Part shown: in pieces, positions 54,085 through 62,605 of the stretch
Layout: every line of letters starts with the position of its first letter
Position numbering within the stretch: the first letter of the stretch is position 1
Assembly (NCBI RefSeq): GCF_000217715.1
Contig: NC_015666.1
Span: forward strand, 570,270 to 634,269
Source: Halopiger xanaduensis SH-6
Lineage (GTDB): Archaea; Halobacteriota; Halobacteria; Halobacteriales; Natrialbaceae
Direction of reading: 5' to 3'
Length of the DNA stretch: 64,000 nucleotides
Notes under the pieces: model-generated
The model's database searches: none
Told to the model about the DNA's origin: nothing
Seen by the model: only the letters and a program-made list of their open reading frames with translations
Translations under genes and position numbers: made by a program

Positions 54085-54732
54085 TCAGCCCGTCTCGGTG
54101 ATTTCGCCGTCGATCTCGGCGTCGCCGGCGACAGTTACCGCGCTGCCGGTGACGTTCCCGTCGATTTCCGCGTCTCCCGCAACGGCGACGGTTCCGTCCG
54201 CCTCGAGGTTCCCGTCGATCTCGGCACCGTTGCTGAGGATCACGCCGCCGCCGGCCTCGACGTTGCCGTCGATCGCAGCCCCCGGATCGAGCCGGACGTC
54301 GTCGCCGGCCTCGAGGTTCCCGTCGAGTTCGGCGTCGTCCTCGAGGGCCACCTGATAGCCGGCCTCGACGTCGTCGTCGACGGAGGCATCGGACTCGAGG
54401 ACGACGGAGCCGCCGGTCTCGATGCCGTCATCCCGCTCGTCGTCGGCCGAGACGATGACGAGATCGTCGGTCGATCCGCCGGTCGTGTCGTCCTCGTCGC
54501 CCTCGGTCCCGTTCGCGTCCGTTTGCGCGTCGACGTCCGACTCCCCGACCGCCGTCTCCGACTCGGTCCCGTCGCCGAAGCGCTCGTACTCGCCGTCGTC
54601 GGCACCTCCTTCCCGCCAGTGGGCGCCGGCGTCGGACTGCAAGCCGGTACAGCCGGCGAGGCCGACCGCAGCTCCGCTCGCGGCCCAGAGTAGTCGGCGT
54701 CGAGAGCACCGCGGTCCTCGAGATCGGGACAT
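54085..54732 (-). CDS. Bactofilin-like repeat lipoprotein
   Basis: A 215-residue protein with a Tat/lipoprotein signal (RRRLLWAASGAAVGLAGC, lipobox LAGC near residue 28). A Glu/Asp-rich spacer follows, then at least six tandem copies of a ~17-residue beta-helix unit with the pattern (D/N)AEIDGN(V/L)EAGxxVxL. This is the signature of polymer-forming bactofilin-like proteins. As a lipoprotein it is outside the membrane, unlike cytoskeletal bactofilins. The ATG is 54732. Divergent neighbour: a GNAT acetyltransferase. Role in envelope or surface structure is inferred. Confidence 0.82.
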   Translation of the reverse strand: MSRSRGPRCSRRRLLWAASGAAVGLAGCTGLQSDAGAHWREGGADDGEYERFGDGTESETAVGESDVDAQTDANGTEGDEDDTTGGSTDDLVIVSADDERDDGIETGGSVVLESDASVDDDVEAGYQVALEDDAELDGNLEAGDDVRLDPGAAIDGNVEAGGGVILSNGAEIDGNLEADGTVAVAGDAEIDGNVTGSAVTVAGDAEIDGEITETG

Positions 54733-54864
54733 CGTACGGGGATCGGACACCGACGGGACGGAAAGGCGTTGTGCGCCTTTGCAGCGGCTGAGACAGCGAA
54801 ACGAGGAGACAGTGCGGCGACGAGGAGTCGGCGCGCTTATCAGCGACCGATCGAAACGCCCGCT

Positions 54865-55473
54865 ATGGAATCGCGATCGCGCATCCGAGTCGCGACGCCC
54901 GACGACGCCGCGGCCGTCCGCGACATCTACGCGCCGTTTTGCGAATCGACGGCCGTCACCTTCGAGGAGACGCCGCCGACGGCGGCCGAGGTGGCCGAGC
55001 GGATCGAATCGACGCTCGAGGAGTACCCGTGGCTTGTCTGCGAGATCGACGGCGAGGTCGCCGGCTACGCCTACGCCCACCGACTGCGCGAGCGCCGCGC
55101 CTACGACTGGGTCGTCGAACTCTCGATCTACGTCGCCGAAGACGCCCGGCAGTCGGGCGTCGGCCGTGCGCTGTACGAGTCGCTGTTCGCGGTGCTCGAG
55201 CGCCAGGGGATCCGCGACGCCTACGCCGTGACGACGCTGCCGAACCCCGAAACGGTCGGCTTCCACGAGAAGATGGGCTTCGAGCGCGTCGGCGACTTTC
55301 CCGCGGTGGGGTACACGGAGGACGAGTGGCGGGACGTCGCCTGGTGGCGCCGCTCGATCGGCGAAAAGGGGGACGCTCCGGATCGCCCGCGATCGTTCGC
55401 CGCGCTGCAGGACGATCACGACGTGGACGTCGAATCGCTCGTCGCAGCGGGTGACGAACGGCTCGAGCAGTAA
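54865..55473 (+). CDS. GNAT-family N-acetyltransferase
   Basis: A 202-residue acetyl-CoA-dependent acetyltransferase with the GNAT motif A region (VELSIYVAEDARQSGVGRALYESLFAVLE) and the GFHEKMGFERVG motif B, resembling phosphinothricin-type acetyltransferases (Pat/YncA). ATG 54865 begins MESRSRIRVATPDDA; the upstream in-frame 32 residues are unsupported. Substrate unknown. Confidence 0.87.
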   Translation: MESRSRIRVATPDDAAAVRDIYAPFCESTAVTFEETPPTAAEVAERIESTLEEYPWLVCEIDGEVAGYAYAHRLRERRAYDWVVELSIYVAEDARQSGVGRALYESLFAVLERQGIRDAYAVTTLPNPETVGFHEKMGFERVGDFPAVGYTEDEWRDVAWWRRSIGEKGDAPDRPRSFAALQDDHDVDVESLVAAGDERLEQ

Positions 55474-55485
55474 GGAGCGCCGCAG

Positions 55486-56160
55486 TTACCGTGAGAGCAG
55501 GTCCGCGACCATTTCGCCGACGAACGCGAGTTCGTCCTCGTTGACGCCGTGGCCCATCCCCTCGTAGATGCGGGTGGTCACGTCGGCGTTCAGTTCCTCG
55601 AGGACGTCCGCCGTCTCGTGGACGCGCTCCTCGGGGATGTGCGGGTCGGAGTCGCTGCAGCCGAGGAATGCGGGGGTATTCTCGAGGTCGCTCTCGACGT
55701 CGAGGTAGTCGTCGGGATCGATCGCCTGTCCGATGAGGCCGCCGCTAAAGGCGACGAGGCCGCCGTACCGCTGCGGGTTGCGCGCGACGTACTCGCTCGA
55801 GAGGCAGGCGCCCTGCGAAAAGCCGAGCACCATGATCCGGTCGGTCGGGATGCCGGCGTCGTTCGCTTCGCCGATGGCGTCTTCGATCGCCTGCAGCCCC
55901 GAACTGCGGCCGGGTTCGTTCTTCTCGACCGGCTCGAGGAACGAGTTCGGGTACCACGTGCGCCGGGCCGCCTGCGGGGCCAGCAGCGCGACGCCCTCGC
56001 GGTGGATCTCCTCGCCCATCTGGACGATGCTGCGGGCCGTCGCGCCGCGGCCGTGGACGAGGACGATCGCGGCCTCGGCGTCCGCGAGGTCGGTGCCGGC
56101 CGTGACCAGTTCCTGCCCCTGGTGCGGGTTCTCGCCCTGGTGGCCGCCGCCGCGGTTCAT
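55486..56160 (-). CDS. Phospholipase/carboxylesterase-family hydrolase
   Basis: A 224-residue alpha/beta hydrolase with oxyanion region IVLVHGRGATARS, nucleophile elbow GFSQGAC, acid-bearing SDSDPHIP and catalytic His in GMGHGVN. It resembles bacterial MhqD/YodD-type hydrolases. Its ATG overlaps the VOC stop (ATGA), so the genes are coupled. It is the last gene of the operon with the VOC and flavoprotein genes. Confidence 0.88.
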   Translation of the reverse strand: MNRGGGHQGENPHQGQELVTAGTDLADAEAAIVLVHGRGATARSIVQMGEEIHREGVALLAPQAARRTWYPNSFLEPVEKNEPGRSSGLQAIEDAIGEANDAGIPTDRIMVLGFSQGACLSSEYVARNPQRYGGLVAFSGGLIGQAIDPDDYLDVESDLENTPAFLGCSDSDPHIPEERVHETADVLEELNADVTTRIYEGMGHGVNEDELAFVGEMVADLLSR

Positions 56161-56783
56161 TCGACACCACCGACGCCCGCGCTCGCGTCGGGCAGGTCGT
56201 GCTCGACGACCTCGAGGCCGAGTTCCTCGATGGCTTGCCGGAGATGTTCGTCCTTGGCGTACTCGGCGCCGTCGGCTTCGCGCAGTTCCTGGGCCTTCGC
56301 GAGGATCTCGCCGCGGCGGTCGTTCGGAATCTCGTACTTGTCGGCGCTGAGTTCGATGACCAGCCCGTTGTTGTCCCGGGTGTAGATCGAGTGGAAGATG
56401 CCCCGGTCGAAGACGTTGTAGCCGTGGCCGGCCTCCTCGAGGGACTGCATGATCTGTTCGTACTCGTCGGGTTCGACGCTGAAACAGAGGTGGTGGACGG
56501 CGCCGACGCCGGCGCGCTGGCCGCGCGCGGAGGGGCGGTCGTCGCTGACGAAGAAGGTCAGGATGCGCCCGTCGCCGGTGTCGAAGAACAGGTGGGTCTG
56601 CGAGGGATCGTCGAGGTTCGGCTGGCGCAGCACCAGCGGCATCCCCAGGAGATCCTGGTAGAACTCGACGGTGTCTTCCTCGTTGCTTCCCCAGATCGTG
56701 ATATGGTCGGTGCCCGTCGTGTGGAACGGGCTGTCGGGGAGTTCGGGCGTCACCGGGGTCGTGGATTCGGATTCGTCGGACAT
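56157..56783 (-). CDS. VOC-superfamily protein, putative ring-cleaving dioxygenase
   Basis: A 208-residue vicinal-oxygen-chelate protein. The metal-ligand set is visible as DHITIW (His), VHHLCFSV (His) and GLVIELS (Glu), with two beta-alpha-beta-beta-beta modules. It resembles bacterial MhqO-type dioxygenases. ATG 56783 is preferred over GTG 56795. It starts 15 nt after the upstream flavoprotein stop and overlaps the esterase start, so the three form one operon. Confidence 0.85.
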   Translation of the reverse strand: MSDESESTTPVTPELPDSPFHTTGTDHITIWGSNEEDTVEFYQDLLGMPLVLRQPNLDDPSQTHLFFDTGDGRILTFFVSDDRPSARGQRAGVGAVHHLCFSVEPDEYEQIMQSLEEAGHGYNVFDRGIFHSIYTRDNNGLVIELSADKYEIPNDRRGEILAKAQELREADGAEYAKDEHLRQAIEELGLEVVEHDLPDASAGVGGVE

Positions 56784-56798
56784 GGGATCACTCACTAC

Positions 56799-57428
56799 TC
56801 ACTCCGCGACCGCGTCGCCGAAGACGCGCTCGGCGTCCGCGGGGACGTCGAAGTCGTGGTAGTGTTCACCCTTAACGTCCGAGAGGATGTTGAGTGCTGC
56901 GGCGGCGCCGTCGCCGACCGCGATCGCGGCCTGCCACTCCTCGGGGCGGACCATCGCGCCCGTCGCGTAGACGTTATCGACGCTGGTCTCCATCTCGACG
57001 TCGACGTCGACCACGTCCTCCTCGGTGAACACGCAGCCGAGGTCGTCGGCGAGGTCGCGGTTCGCGCCCGTCGCGAGCACGACGTAGTCGGCCTCGTACT
57101 CGCCGTCCTCCGTCGCGACGACGAAGCCGTCGCCGGTATCGGCCGCCTCGACGCTCGTCACTTCCTCGCCCTGCCGGCGGTCGACGCCGAAGCTGTCGAC
57201 CTGCTGGCGGGCCGTCTCCATGAACTCGGTGCCGCCGACGGAGCCGATGCCGAGGTAGTTGAACAGGTGCGCCTTGTGCATCCACGTTCCGTCGGCGTCG
57301 AAGACCGTCGTCTCGAGCCCGTTCTTCGCGGTAAAGAGGGCGGCACTCAGGCCGGCGGGGCCGCCGCCGACCACGATTACCGAAGCGTCGCTGCCGTCGT
57401 CCGCAGTCGCGTTCGCGTCGTCGCTCAT
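56799..57428 (-). CDS. Short FAD-dependent oxidoreductase (thioredoxin-reductase-like)
   Basis: A 209-residue protein with the FAD Rossmann motif VVGGGPAGLSAAL near residue 19 and the second FAD stretch DNVYATGAMV near 155. It lacks the CxxC redox pair and the NADPH-binding domain of full-length TrxB (~310 aa), so its donor must differ. It leads the operon with VOC and esterase. Similar short forms exist in haloarchaea, but biochemical function is unknown. Confidence 0.8.
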   Translation of the reverse strand: MSDDANATADDGSDASVIVVGGGPAGLSAALFTAKNGLETTVFDADGTWMHKAHLFNYLGIGSVGGTEFMETARQQVDSFGVDRRQGEEVTSVEAADTGDGFVVATEDGEYEADYVVLATGANRDLADDLGCVFTEEDVVDVDVEMETSVDNVYATGAMVRPEEWQAAIAVGDGAAAALNILSDVKGEHYHDFDVPADAERVFGDAVAE

Positions 57429-57851
57429 ACGTGGTTGTATCTTGTTACTTCAGGGGTAAGAACCCAGCAGAGACGCCGACGCAATCACGTGACACGGGCG
57501 TTAGTAGGGCGGCTATCTCCGCCCCTCCAGATGAGACGGAAAAGAACGAAAGGGTGGTTACACGATCCTGCAGACGCAGGTCCACTGGTAGCGTACCGCA
57601 TTCTCTGAAACCCGTGTACTAGCACGGTACAGTCGCTCTGCGGCGCAATCTACTACTTTCGTACGCAAGCTCAATCGGTTCACCGGGATAGGCGCTACAC
57701 TCTCGGTACACACGACGTACCACGTCGGCACCGAACGCGGCGCAGTGCGGTGCAGATGCGATATTCGGTATCGGTGCCGCCACAACTCGGCTCCCGCCCG
57801 TCCCCCGACGGCCGCTCGGGGGCCACCGACTCACAAGCGCAAGAGACATCC
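57429..57851. other. Gap between the flavoprotein operon and the glutamate-cysteine ligase gene
   Basis: The divergent promoters of both genes must lie here. A small perfect hairpin (GGGCGG/CCGCCC, 57507-57524, 6-nt loop) is visible. No coding frame with haloarchaeal codon choice or motif is seen. Confidence 0.5.
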
Positions 57852-58958
57852 ATGAAAACCAGCCTCGAGGTGGAGTACTGGGTCGTCGACGACGACGGCG
57901 ACCTGGTCCCACCCGACTCACTGCTCGACGTCTGTGACGGGATCGACCCCGAGTTCGTCGAGCCGATGCTCGAGATCAAGACAACGCCGTGCACGTCGAT
58001 GGCCGAACTCCGTACGGAGTTCCGCGATCGGATCGCGACCGTCGTCGACGCGGCCCGCGAGCAGGGCAAGCGGCTCGTCCCGCTGGCGACGCCGCTGTCC
58101 GCCTCGCCGTCCGAAATTCCGTACCGCGAGAAGCGAAGCACCGATCTCCAGCGACGGATCGTCGGCCCCGGATTCGACGATGCCCGCGTCTGTGCCGGGA
58201 CGCACATTCACTTCGAACAGTCCAGCGTCGTCGACCAGCTCAACGCGCTGACGGCGATCGACCCCGCGTTCGCGCTCCTCACCAGCTCCTCGCACTACCG
58301 CGGCGAACGGATCCTCGAGTGCGCTCGCCCCTACCTCTACCGGCGCTCCTGCTACGGCGCCTGCCCCGAGCAGGGCCAGCTGTGGCCCTACGTCGACAGC
58401 GTCGCCGAGTGGGAGCAACGGATGGACGACGCCTTCGGGACCTTCCGCGAGCGCGCGATAGAGCGCGGCGTCGACCCCGACGCCTTCGACGAGGCGTTCG
58501 ACCCCTACGAGGCCTGCTGGAACCCGGTCCGGCTGCGGCGGGCGATGCCGACCGTCGAGTGGCGCTCGCCGGACGCAGCACTACCGAGCCAGGTGCTGCA
58601 ACTCGCCGAGGAGGTCCGCTCGATCGTCGCACAGGCAGACGCTCGCGGTACTGCCGTCGTCGACGGCGATCCGGACCGCGCCGGTGCCGAGACCGGTGAC
58701 GATCCGAACGCCGACAGCGTCCCGCTCCCCGCGTTCGACACCGTCGAGGAAATCACTGACGCCGCGATCTACAACGGCCTCGAGGACTCGAACGTGCAAG
58801 CGTACCTCCGCAGGCTCGGCTTCACGCCGTCGAACTACGAGCCGCTGACGACGCGGCTTCCCGACGGCCAGCTTACCGAACGCCGCGCCAAGCGCCTGCG
58901 ACTCGCAGCCGCGCGGCGCCTCGAGGCCGACCTCGAGCAGCGCCGCGTCCGCGCCTGA
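57852..58958 (+). CDS. gshA: Glutamate-cysteine ligase (GCS2 family)
   Basis: Makes gamma-glutamylcysteine, the main small thiol of haloarchaea, from glutamate and cysteine with ATP. The GCS2 pattern is visible: SLEVEYWVVD at the N terminus, DARVCAGTHIHFEQ with the metal-binding His, and PTVEWRSPDAA late in the fold. The 368-residue length fits. ATG 57852 is chosen; the in-frame ATG at 57750 would add 34 Ser/Gly/Pro-rich residues. It stands alone. Confidence 0.92.
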   Translation: MKTSLEVEYWVVDDDGDLVPPDSLLDVCDGIDPEFVEPMLEIKTTPCTSMAELRTEFRDRIATVVDAAREQGKRLVPLATPLSASPSEIPYREKRSTDLQRRIVGPGFDDARVCAGTHIHFEQSSVVDQLNALTAIDPAFALLTSSSHYRGERILECARPYLYRRSCYGACPEQGQLWPYVDSVAEWEQRMDDAFGTFRERAIERGVDPDAFDEAFDPYEACWNPVRLRRAMPTVEWRSPDAALPSQVLQLAEEVRSIVAQADARGTAVVDGDPDRAGAETGDDPNADSVPLPAFDTVEEITDAAIYNGLEDSNVQAYLRRLGFTPSNYEPLTTRLPDGQLTERRAKRLRLAAARRLEADLEQRRVRA

Positions 58959-59040
58959 AGCCGTTCTGATTCGGGTCCGGTCCCGGCACCGCAGGCTGCA
59001 AGCGGAGCGTCTTTTCTTCGGAAAATTCGTGCGGCAGTCG

Positions 59041-60213
59041 TCAGGTCATCCCCTCGAGCCAGCGCCGACCCGTCCGCAGGTCGGCCGGGACTGCGTCGCC
59101 GAACGAGTACCGCATTCGCTCATCCTCGCAGGGGTTGCCCGTCGCGATCTCGATCGTCGGCGCGCCGCCCTCGAAGACGGCCGTGCTGGCGGTGGTGAGC
59201 TGCCCCGTCGCGTACTCGCCGGCCTCGGGTTCCGGGTGGCGACAGATCGAGTCGTCGCCGGGGCCGTGCTCGTGGTCGCGGGCGATCGTCCAGAGGTCCT
59301 CGCGGGTAAGGGGCTCAAGCTCCTCGAGCAACTCGAGGGCGCGGCGGCGGCGTTTCGTCGAACTCTCGGCCTCGGTCGAGTCGGAGATGACGAAGTGGTT
59401 GGTCCGCGTGACGACCGGGCCGTCGTCAGCGGAGATTTGTTCGGCTACCGGATCGACCTCGAGCAGGACGGCATTCGTCTCGTCGGCGAGAAACAGCGTT
59501 TGGCCCATCAGGTGTTTCGTGGGGGAGGACTCGAGTTTCGCGCGGGCCGCCTCGACGGTCGCACACTCCTCTAAGAGCATCCGGATGACGGTGCCGTTTC
59601 GCAGTTGATCCTCGGGATCGATGTCGTCGCGCTCGCTGTCGATGTAGGTGTTGGCCGCGACCAGCCCCCGGTCGTTGACGCCCTTGAACATCGAGATCGT
59701 GCCGCAGGTGTCGATCGTCAGGATCCCGTGGTAGTCGTCGATCGGCGGCTGTTCGACGATCGACTTCGGGCGCAGGCCCCGACCCGCGATGTCGCGGTTC
59801 TTGAGCACCAGCGGCCCGGCGGCGTCAGCCCGGTCGGCGACCGCGGGCTCGGCGACTAGCGCGTTCGTACACCCCCTGGGATTCCGCTCGGAGCGGCCGG
59901 TCCCCTCGGTCAGTTCCTCGCAGAGTTCCGAGAACGCGAAGACGTAGGCTTCGTATACCGCCGCGTCGACGTCGAACACGTCCGCCATCGCCTCGTAGGC
60001 CCGCCGGTGGCGAGCCGGCAGGCTCTCCCGGCTGCGCTCGGCGTACTCAAGCAGCGGCTCGAGGTCGACCCCGCGGTCATCGACGAGGCTCTCGAGTTCG
60101 TCGACGGCCCACTCGACGGCCTCGCGTTCGGTTTCGGCGCGGCGGCGGGCCTGTTCGGCGAAGGTGTCGACCTCGGGGACGGCAGGCGTGGTGTCGACGG
60201 CGGTGTCGTCCAT
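59041..60213 (-). CDS. C45-family autoproteolytic acyltransferase/hydrolase
   Basis: A 390-residue Ntn-type protein of the peptidase C45 (acyl-CoA:6-APA acyltransferase) family. Self-cleavage would occur before Cys115 in NPRGCTN, which then becomes the catalytic N-terminal nucleophile. Later NRDIAGRG, the TCGTISMFKGVNDRG region and VVTRTNHFVI match the family. Its substrate in archaea is unknown. It is convergent with gshA. Confidence 0.85.
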   Translation of the reverse strand: MDDTAVDTTPAVPEVDTFAEQARRRAETEREAVEWAVDELESLVDDRGVDLEPLLEYAERSRESLPARHRRAYEAMADVFDVDAAVYEAYVFAFSELCEELTEGTGRSERNPRGCTNALVAEPAVADRADAAGPLVLKNRDIAGRGLRPKSIVEQPPIDDYHGILTIDTCGTISMFKGVNDRGLVAANTYIDSERDDIDPEDQLRNGTVIRMLLEECATVEAARAKLESSPTKHLMGQTLFLADETNAVLLEVDPVAEQISADDGPVVTRTNHFVISDSTEAESSTKRRRRALELLEELEPLTREDLWTIARDHEHGPGDDSICRHPEPEAGEYATGQLTTASTAVFEGGAPTIEIATGNPCEDERMRYSFGDAVPADLRTGRRWLEGMT

Positions 60214-60701
60214 ACAGGTGGTGATGGCTCGAGGGGTTTGGGGAGTAGGCTTGAAAAGGAGTGCTTGAGCGAGTCGTAGTACTGCGCGACGACCGCGGAT
60301 GCATCCTCGTACTGGCCGCCGTCGCAGGTGCGCGCGAGGGTCTGCGCGGTCGGTAACCGGCTATCCACAGTCATACAGGTCTGCCCTGCCAGACGTATCA
60401 CGTAACCACCGACTCGAGGGATGAAATCGAAATCGCAAGATGGCGTTGCTTCAAGCCGGTGCTGTAGGAGTTCTATGCCCGCCTAATTATCAGGCCTGAA
60501 AGCGTATATGACCGTCTTTTCGTTCGATCAAATACACTATCGGGAAATTATATATACCCCGCTTCCACTGGTAGTTATCAGCGCCAAATCGGAGCGGCAA
60601 GGAAGGGTGCGACGGGATGGTGTGCTCCAATCCCCCGTGCAGTCGGTGGTACCTTACCACCGTGTATAATCCTTCCGACCGTTCAGGGCGCATGAGAATA
60701 C
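60214..60701. other. Gap upstream of the pilin gene
   Basis: The left ~160 bp on the minus strand (60230-60374) keep codon choice like a gene and encode TLARTCDGGQYEDASA and related residues. The frame runs into the start of the C45 gene without a stop, so it may be a gene remnant. The right part is AT-richer, with AATTATATATACCCC near 60546-60560 and the pilin TATA box. Confidence 0.45.
60662..60671 (+). promoter_or_regulatory. TATA box of the type IV pilin gene
   Basis: GTGTATAATC is centred about 35 nt upstream of ATG 60702 and should give a short (~9 nt) leader. Confidence 0.6.
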
Positions 60702-61154
60702 ATGGATCTGAAACTAATGCGTGACAAACTGGTCGGATCGGAAGAACAACGCGCCGTATCGCCCGTTATCGGAGTTATTCTGATGGTGGCAATTACGGTG
60801 ATTCTGGCTGCAGTGATCGCGACGTTCGTCCTCGATATGGGCGACAGCATGGGCGAAGGTTCGGTAAACGCTGCTCTTGATTCAGATGTCAGCAATGAGG
60901 ACGAAGAAATTACATTCACCCTTGAAAAGGAAGGAAACGCTGAGACGTTCTATGTGCGTAACGGGGACGGTCTAAACAGTAGTTCGAGTGGTAGTGGCGA
61001 ACATGAACTTAGCTTCTCCGGCACTGGATCAACTGTGACGCTCGAGAAGGATAGTAGTAGTGGCGTACTCAATAACACCGGTGACGTGAATATCGTTGCT
61101 GTTGATGGCAACGCTGAGACAGTCATTGGCTCTGTCGAATGGGACTTCTCATAA
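60702..61154 (+). CDS. Type IV pilin
   Basis: A 150-residue archaeal pilin with a short positively charged leader and the class-III signal [18 protein letters not shown] (residues ~18-35). The prepilin peptidase PibD would cut before the conserved hydrophobic helix. The remainder is Ser/Gly/Glu-rich and probably surface-exposed (adhesion or biofilm). The GC content is lower than the neighbouring DNA. No PilB/PilC homologues are adjacent. Confidence 0.88.
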   Translation: MDLKLMRDKLVGSEEQRAVSPVIGVILMVAITVILAAVIATFVLDMGDSMGEGSVNAALDSDVSNEDEEITFTLEKEGNAETFYVRNGDGLNSSSSGSGEHELSFSGTGSTVTLEKDSSSGVLNNTGDVNIVAVDGNAETVIGSVEWDFS

Positions 61155-61517
61155 ACACGCACTAATATATTTTATTTAACAAGAGTTGGGTTTTACTGGA
61201 CTAAGCGAAAACAGTCCTAACTGCACAGGGTACGTTCAATTGATAAATGAAATCGCCATTCTTAGAGAGGAGACCGGGTTTGGAATCCCGCGAATACGAA
61301 CAGTAGCGGACCACATTCGAGCTTCCGGATAGAAGCCCTAAAACAATAGTCTTCGCACAGATGCGTGAGTTTGAACAATGCCGAGACGTGCTTGCTACGC
61401 ACGACTCGTCTCGTTCAAATCTTGGCGCTGTTACTGCTCACGATGTTCGCAGATAACGGGCACGATGGGATCGGGTGATGTCGATGTTCGCGACGTTCAG
61501 GTTGGCGTTCATGGATT
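61155..61517. other. Lower-GC gap between pilin and integrase
   Basis: A T-rich run after the pilin stop (AATATATTTTATTT, around 61165-61178) may terminate transcription. A long stem-loop lies at 61370-61419. A short piece, CGGGTTTGGAATCCCGCG (around 61275-61292), resembles the 3' arm of a tRNA but cannot fold as a full one. No gene is seen. Confidence 0.5.
61370..61419. repeat. Nested inverted repeat (~50 bp) next to the integrase gene
   Basis: TTTGAAC (61370-61376) pairs with GTTCAAA (61413-61419), CGAGACG (61382-61388) pairs with CGTCTCG (61407-61413), and CGTGC/GCACG form the inner arms. It could be a core attachment site, a terminator or a binding site; orientation and function are unknown. 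Confidence 0.55.
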
Positions 61518-62570
61518 TCATAGGTCTGGAAGGTAGTCGGTGCGCTGTTCGGCCTGCTCGCGGTCGGAACGACGGTCGTAGTGCCGATCGAGGATGTCTT
61601 CGCTCGCATTGAGTCGATCCTTGACGACTCGCCGGGGGACATCCTCGCGACGATAGAAGGTCACGCGACCGCTCCGGAGATCGTGCGGCGACCGTGCCGA
61701 CGGACACTTACTCGCGTGGTCCAGGTGCGTCGCTTCGCACTCGTCAGGATCACGCTCGTGCGGACACGGTTCACCGCGCCAGCAGGGGCGCGTAACGCGG
61801 TAGAGCGTCTTTCGAAGCGTGTTCCCTGCTGGACGGCCGTATTCCGTCGTAATCAACGGTTCCCGGCCGTGGTCGTCCGTCACGTCAGGGCGATGGTACT
61901 CGATATAGTCCTCGAGGTACCGGGCCGTTTTCTCGCTGATTCGGTTCCAGCGAGTCCCCTTCTCCTGATTCTTCAACGGAGTACCGGTATCCGGTCGGTG
62001 AACGAAATGGATCGCAGGCCCGGACACGCGCGGATGCGAACCGTCGAGATCAAGATCTCGCAAGTCGAGCCCACGGATCGCCCCGGTTCGCGCTCCCGTT
62101 CGCCACAGCAACATGACGATAATGTGGTCTCGCGAAGCCGGTTGCGCGTTCTCGAGGTAGTCGAGAATATCGACCGCTCGCTCCGGCTTCAGCGTCGAAT
62201 TCGACACGTCTTCGCCATTTTTCATCGTCGGCAGCGTGACCTGCTCGTACAGCTCTGCCGGGACAGCATCGATGTTCGCTGCGAACCGCAGGAACCGACG
62301 CACTGACGCGAGCTGGCCTTTCAGCGTAACCAACTTGATCGGTTCACGGTCGTCGCCATGACCCTCGCGACGCCAGGTCCGGTATTTGTATAGATCCCGT
62401 CCGGAGAGATCGTTCAGGTTCTCGATTCCCTCTTCATCGCAGAACTGAACGAACGCGCGTAGTCGGTGTTTCTCGCTTCGGCGCGTCGATTCTGCGTGCT
62501 CGTCGCGCATCGCGTCGTGATACATCTTGACCGCTTCGTGCGGTGCGATCGGCTCGAGGTCGGCAGTCAT
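61518..62570 (-). CDS. Tyrosine-type site-specific integrase
   Basis: A 350-residue recombinase. An N-terminal core-binding (SAM-like) domain (about 1-110) is followed by the catalytic domain. Catalytic residues are Arg161 (GARTGAIRGL), Lys200 (TPLKNQEKG), His295-Asp-Leu-Arg298 (SPHDLRSG) and Tyr331 (ILDRHYDRR). Between Arg161 and His295 a Cys set (Cys263, 269, 278, 289 in CWRGEPCPHERDPDECEA...KCPS) suggests a zinc insertion, a feature I recall from haloarchaeal integrases. It marks one end of an integrated element. Confidence 0.9.
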   Translation of the reverse strand: MTADLEPIAPHEAVKMYHDAMRDEHAESTRRSEKHRLRAFVQFCDEEGIENLNDLSGRDLYKYRTWRREGHGDDREPIKLVTLKGQLASVRRFLRFAANIDAVPAELYEQVTLPTMKNGEDVSNSTLKPERAVDILDYLENAQPASRDHIIVMLLWRTGARTGAIRGLDLRDLDLDGSHPRVSGPAIHFVHRPDTGTPLKNQEKGTRWNRISEKTARYLEDYIEYHRPDVTDDHGREPLITTEYGRPAGNTLRKTLYRVTRPCWRGEPCPHERDPDECEATHLDHASKCPSARSPHDLRSGRVTFYRREDVPRRVVKDRLNASEDILDRHYDRRSDREQAEQRTDYLPDL

Positions 62571-62605
62571 CTGCTACCACCTGCTGCCGGTGAACCAACT
62601 ATCAC

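Noticed and set aside
57507-57524. GGGCGG/CCGCCC hairpin as a tRNA or riboswitch part
   Set aside because: Only a 6-bp stem with no supporting structure or downstream gene in position.
61273-61292. tRNA 3'-arm-like sequence as a tRNA-borne attachment site
   Set aside because: The T-loop has the wrong length and no acceptor or anticodon arms pair around it; no second copy is visible.
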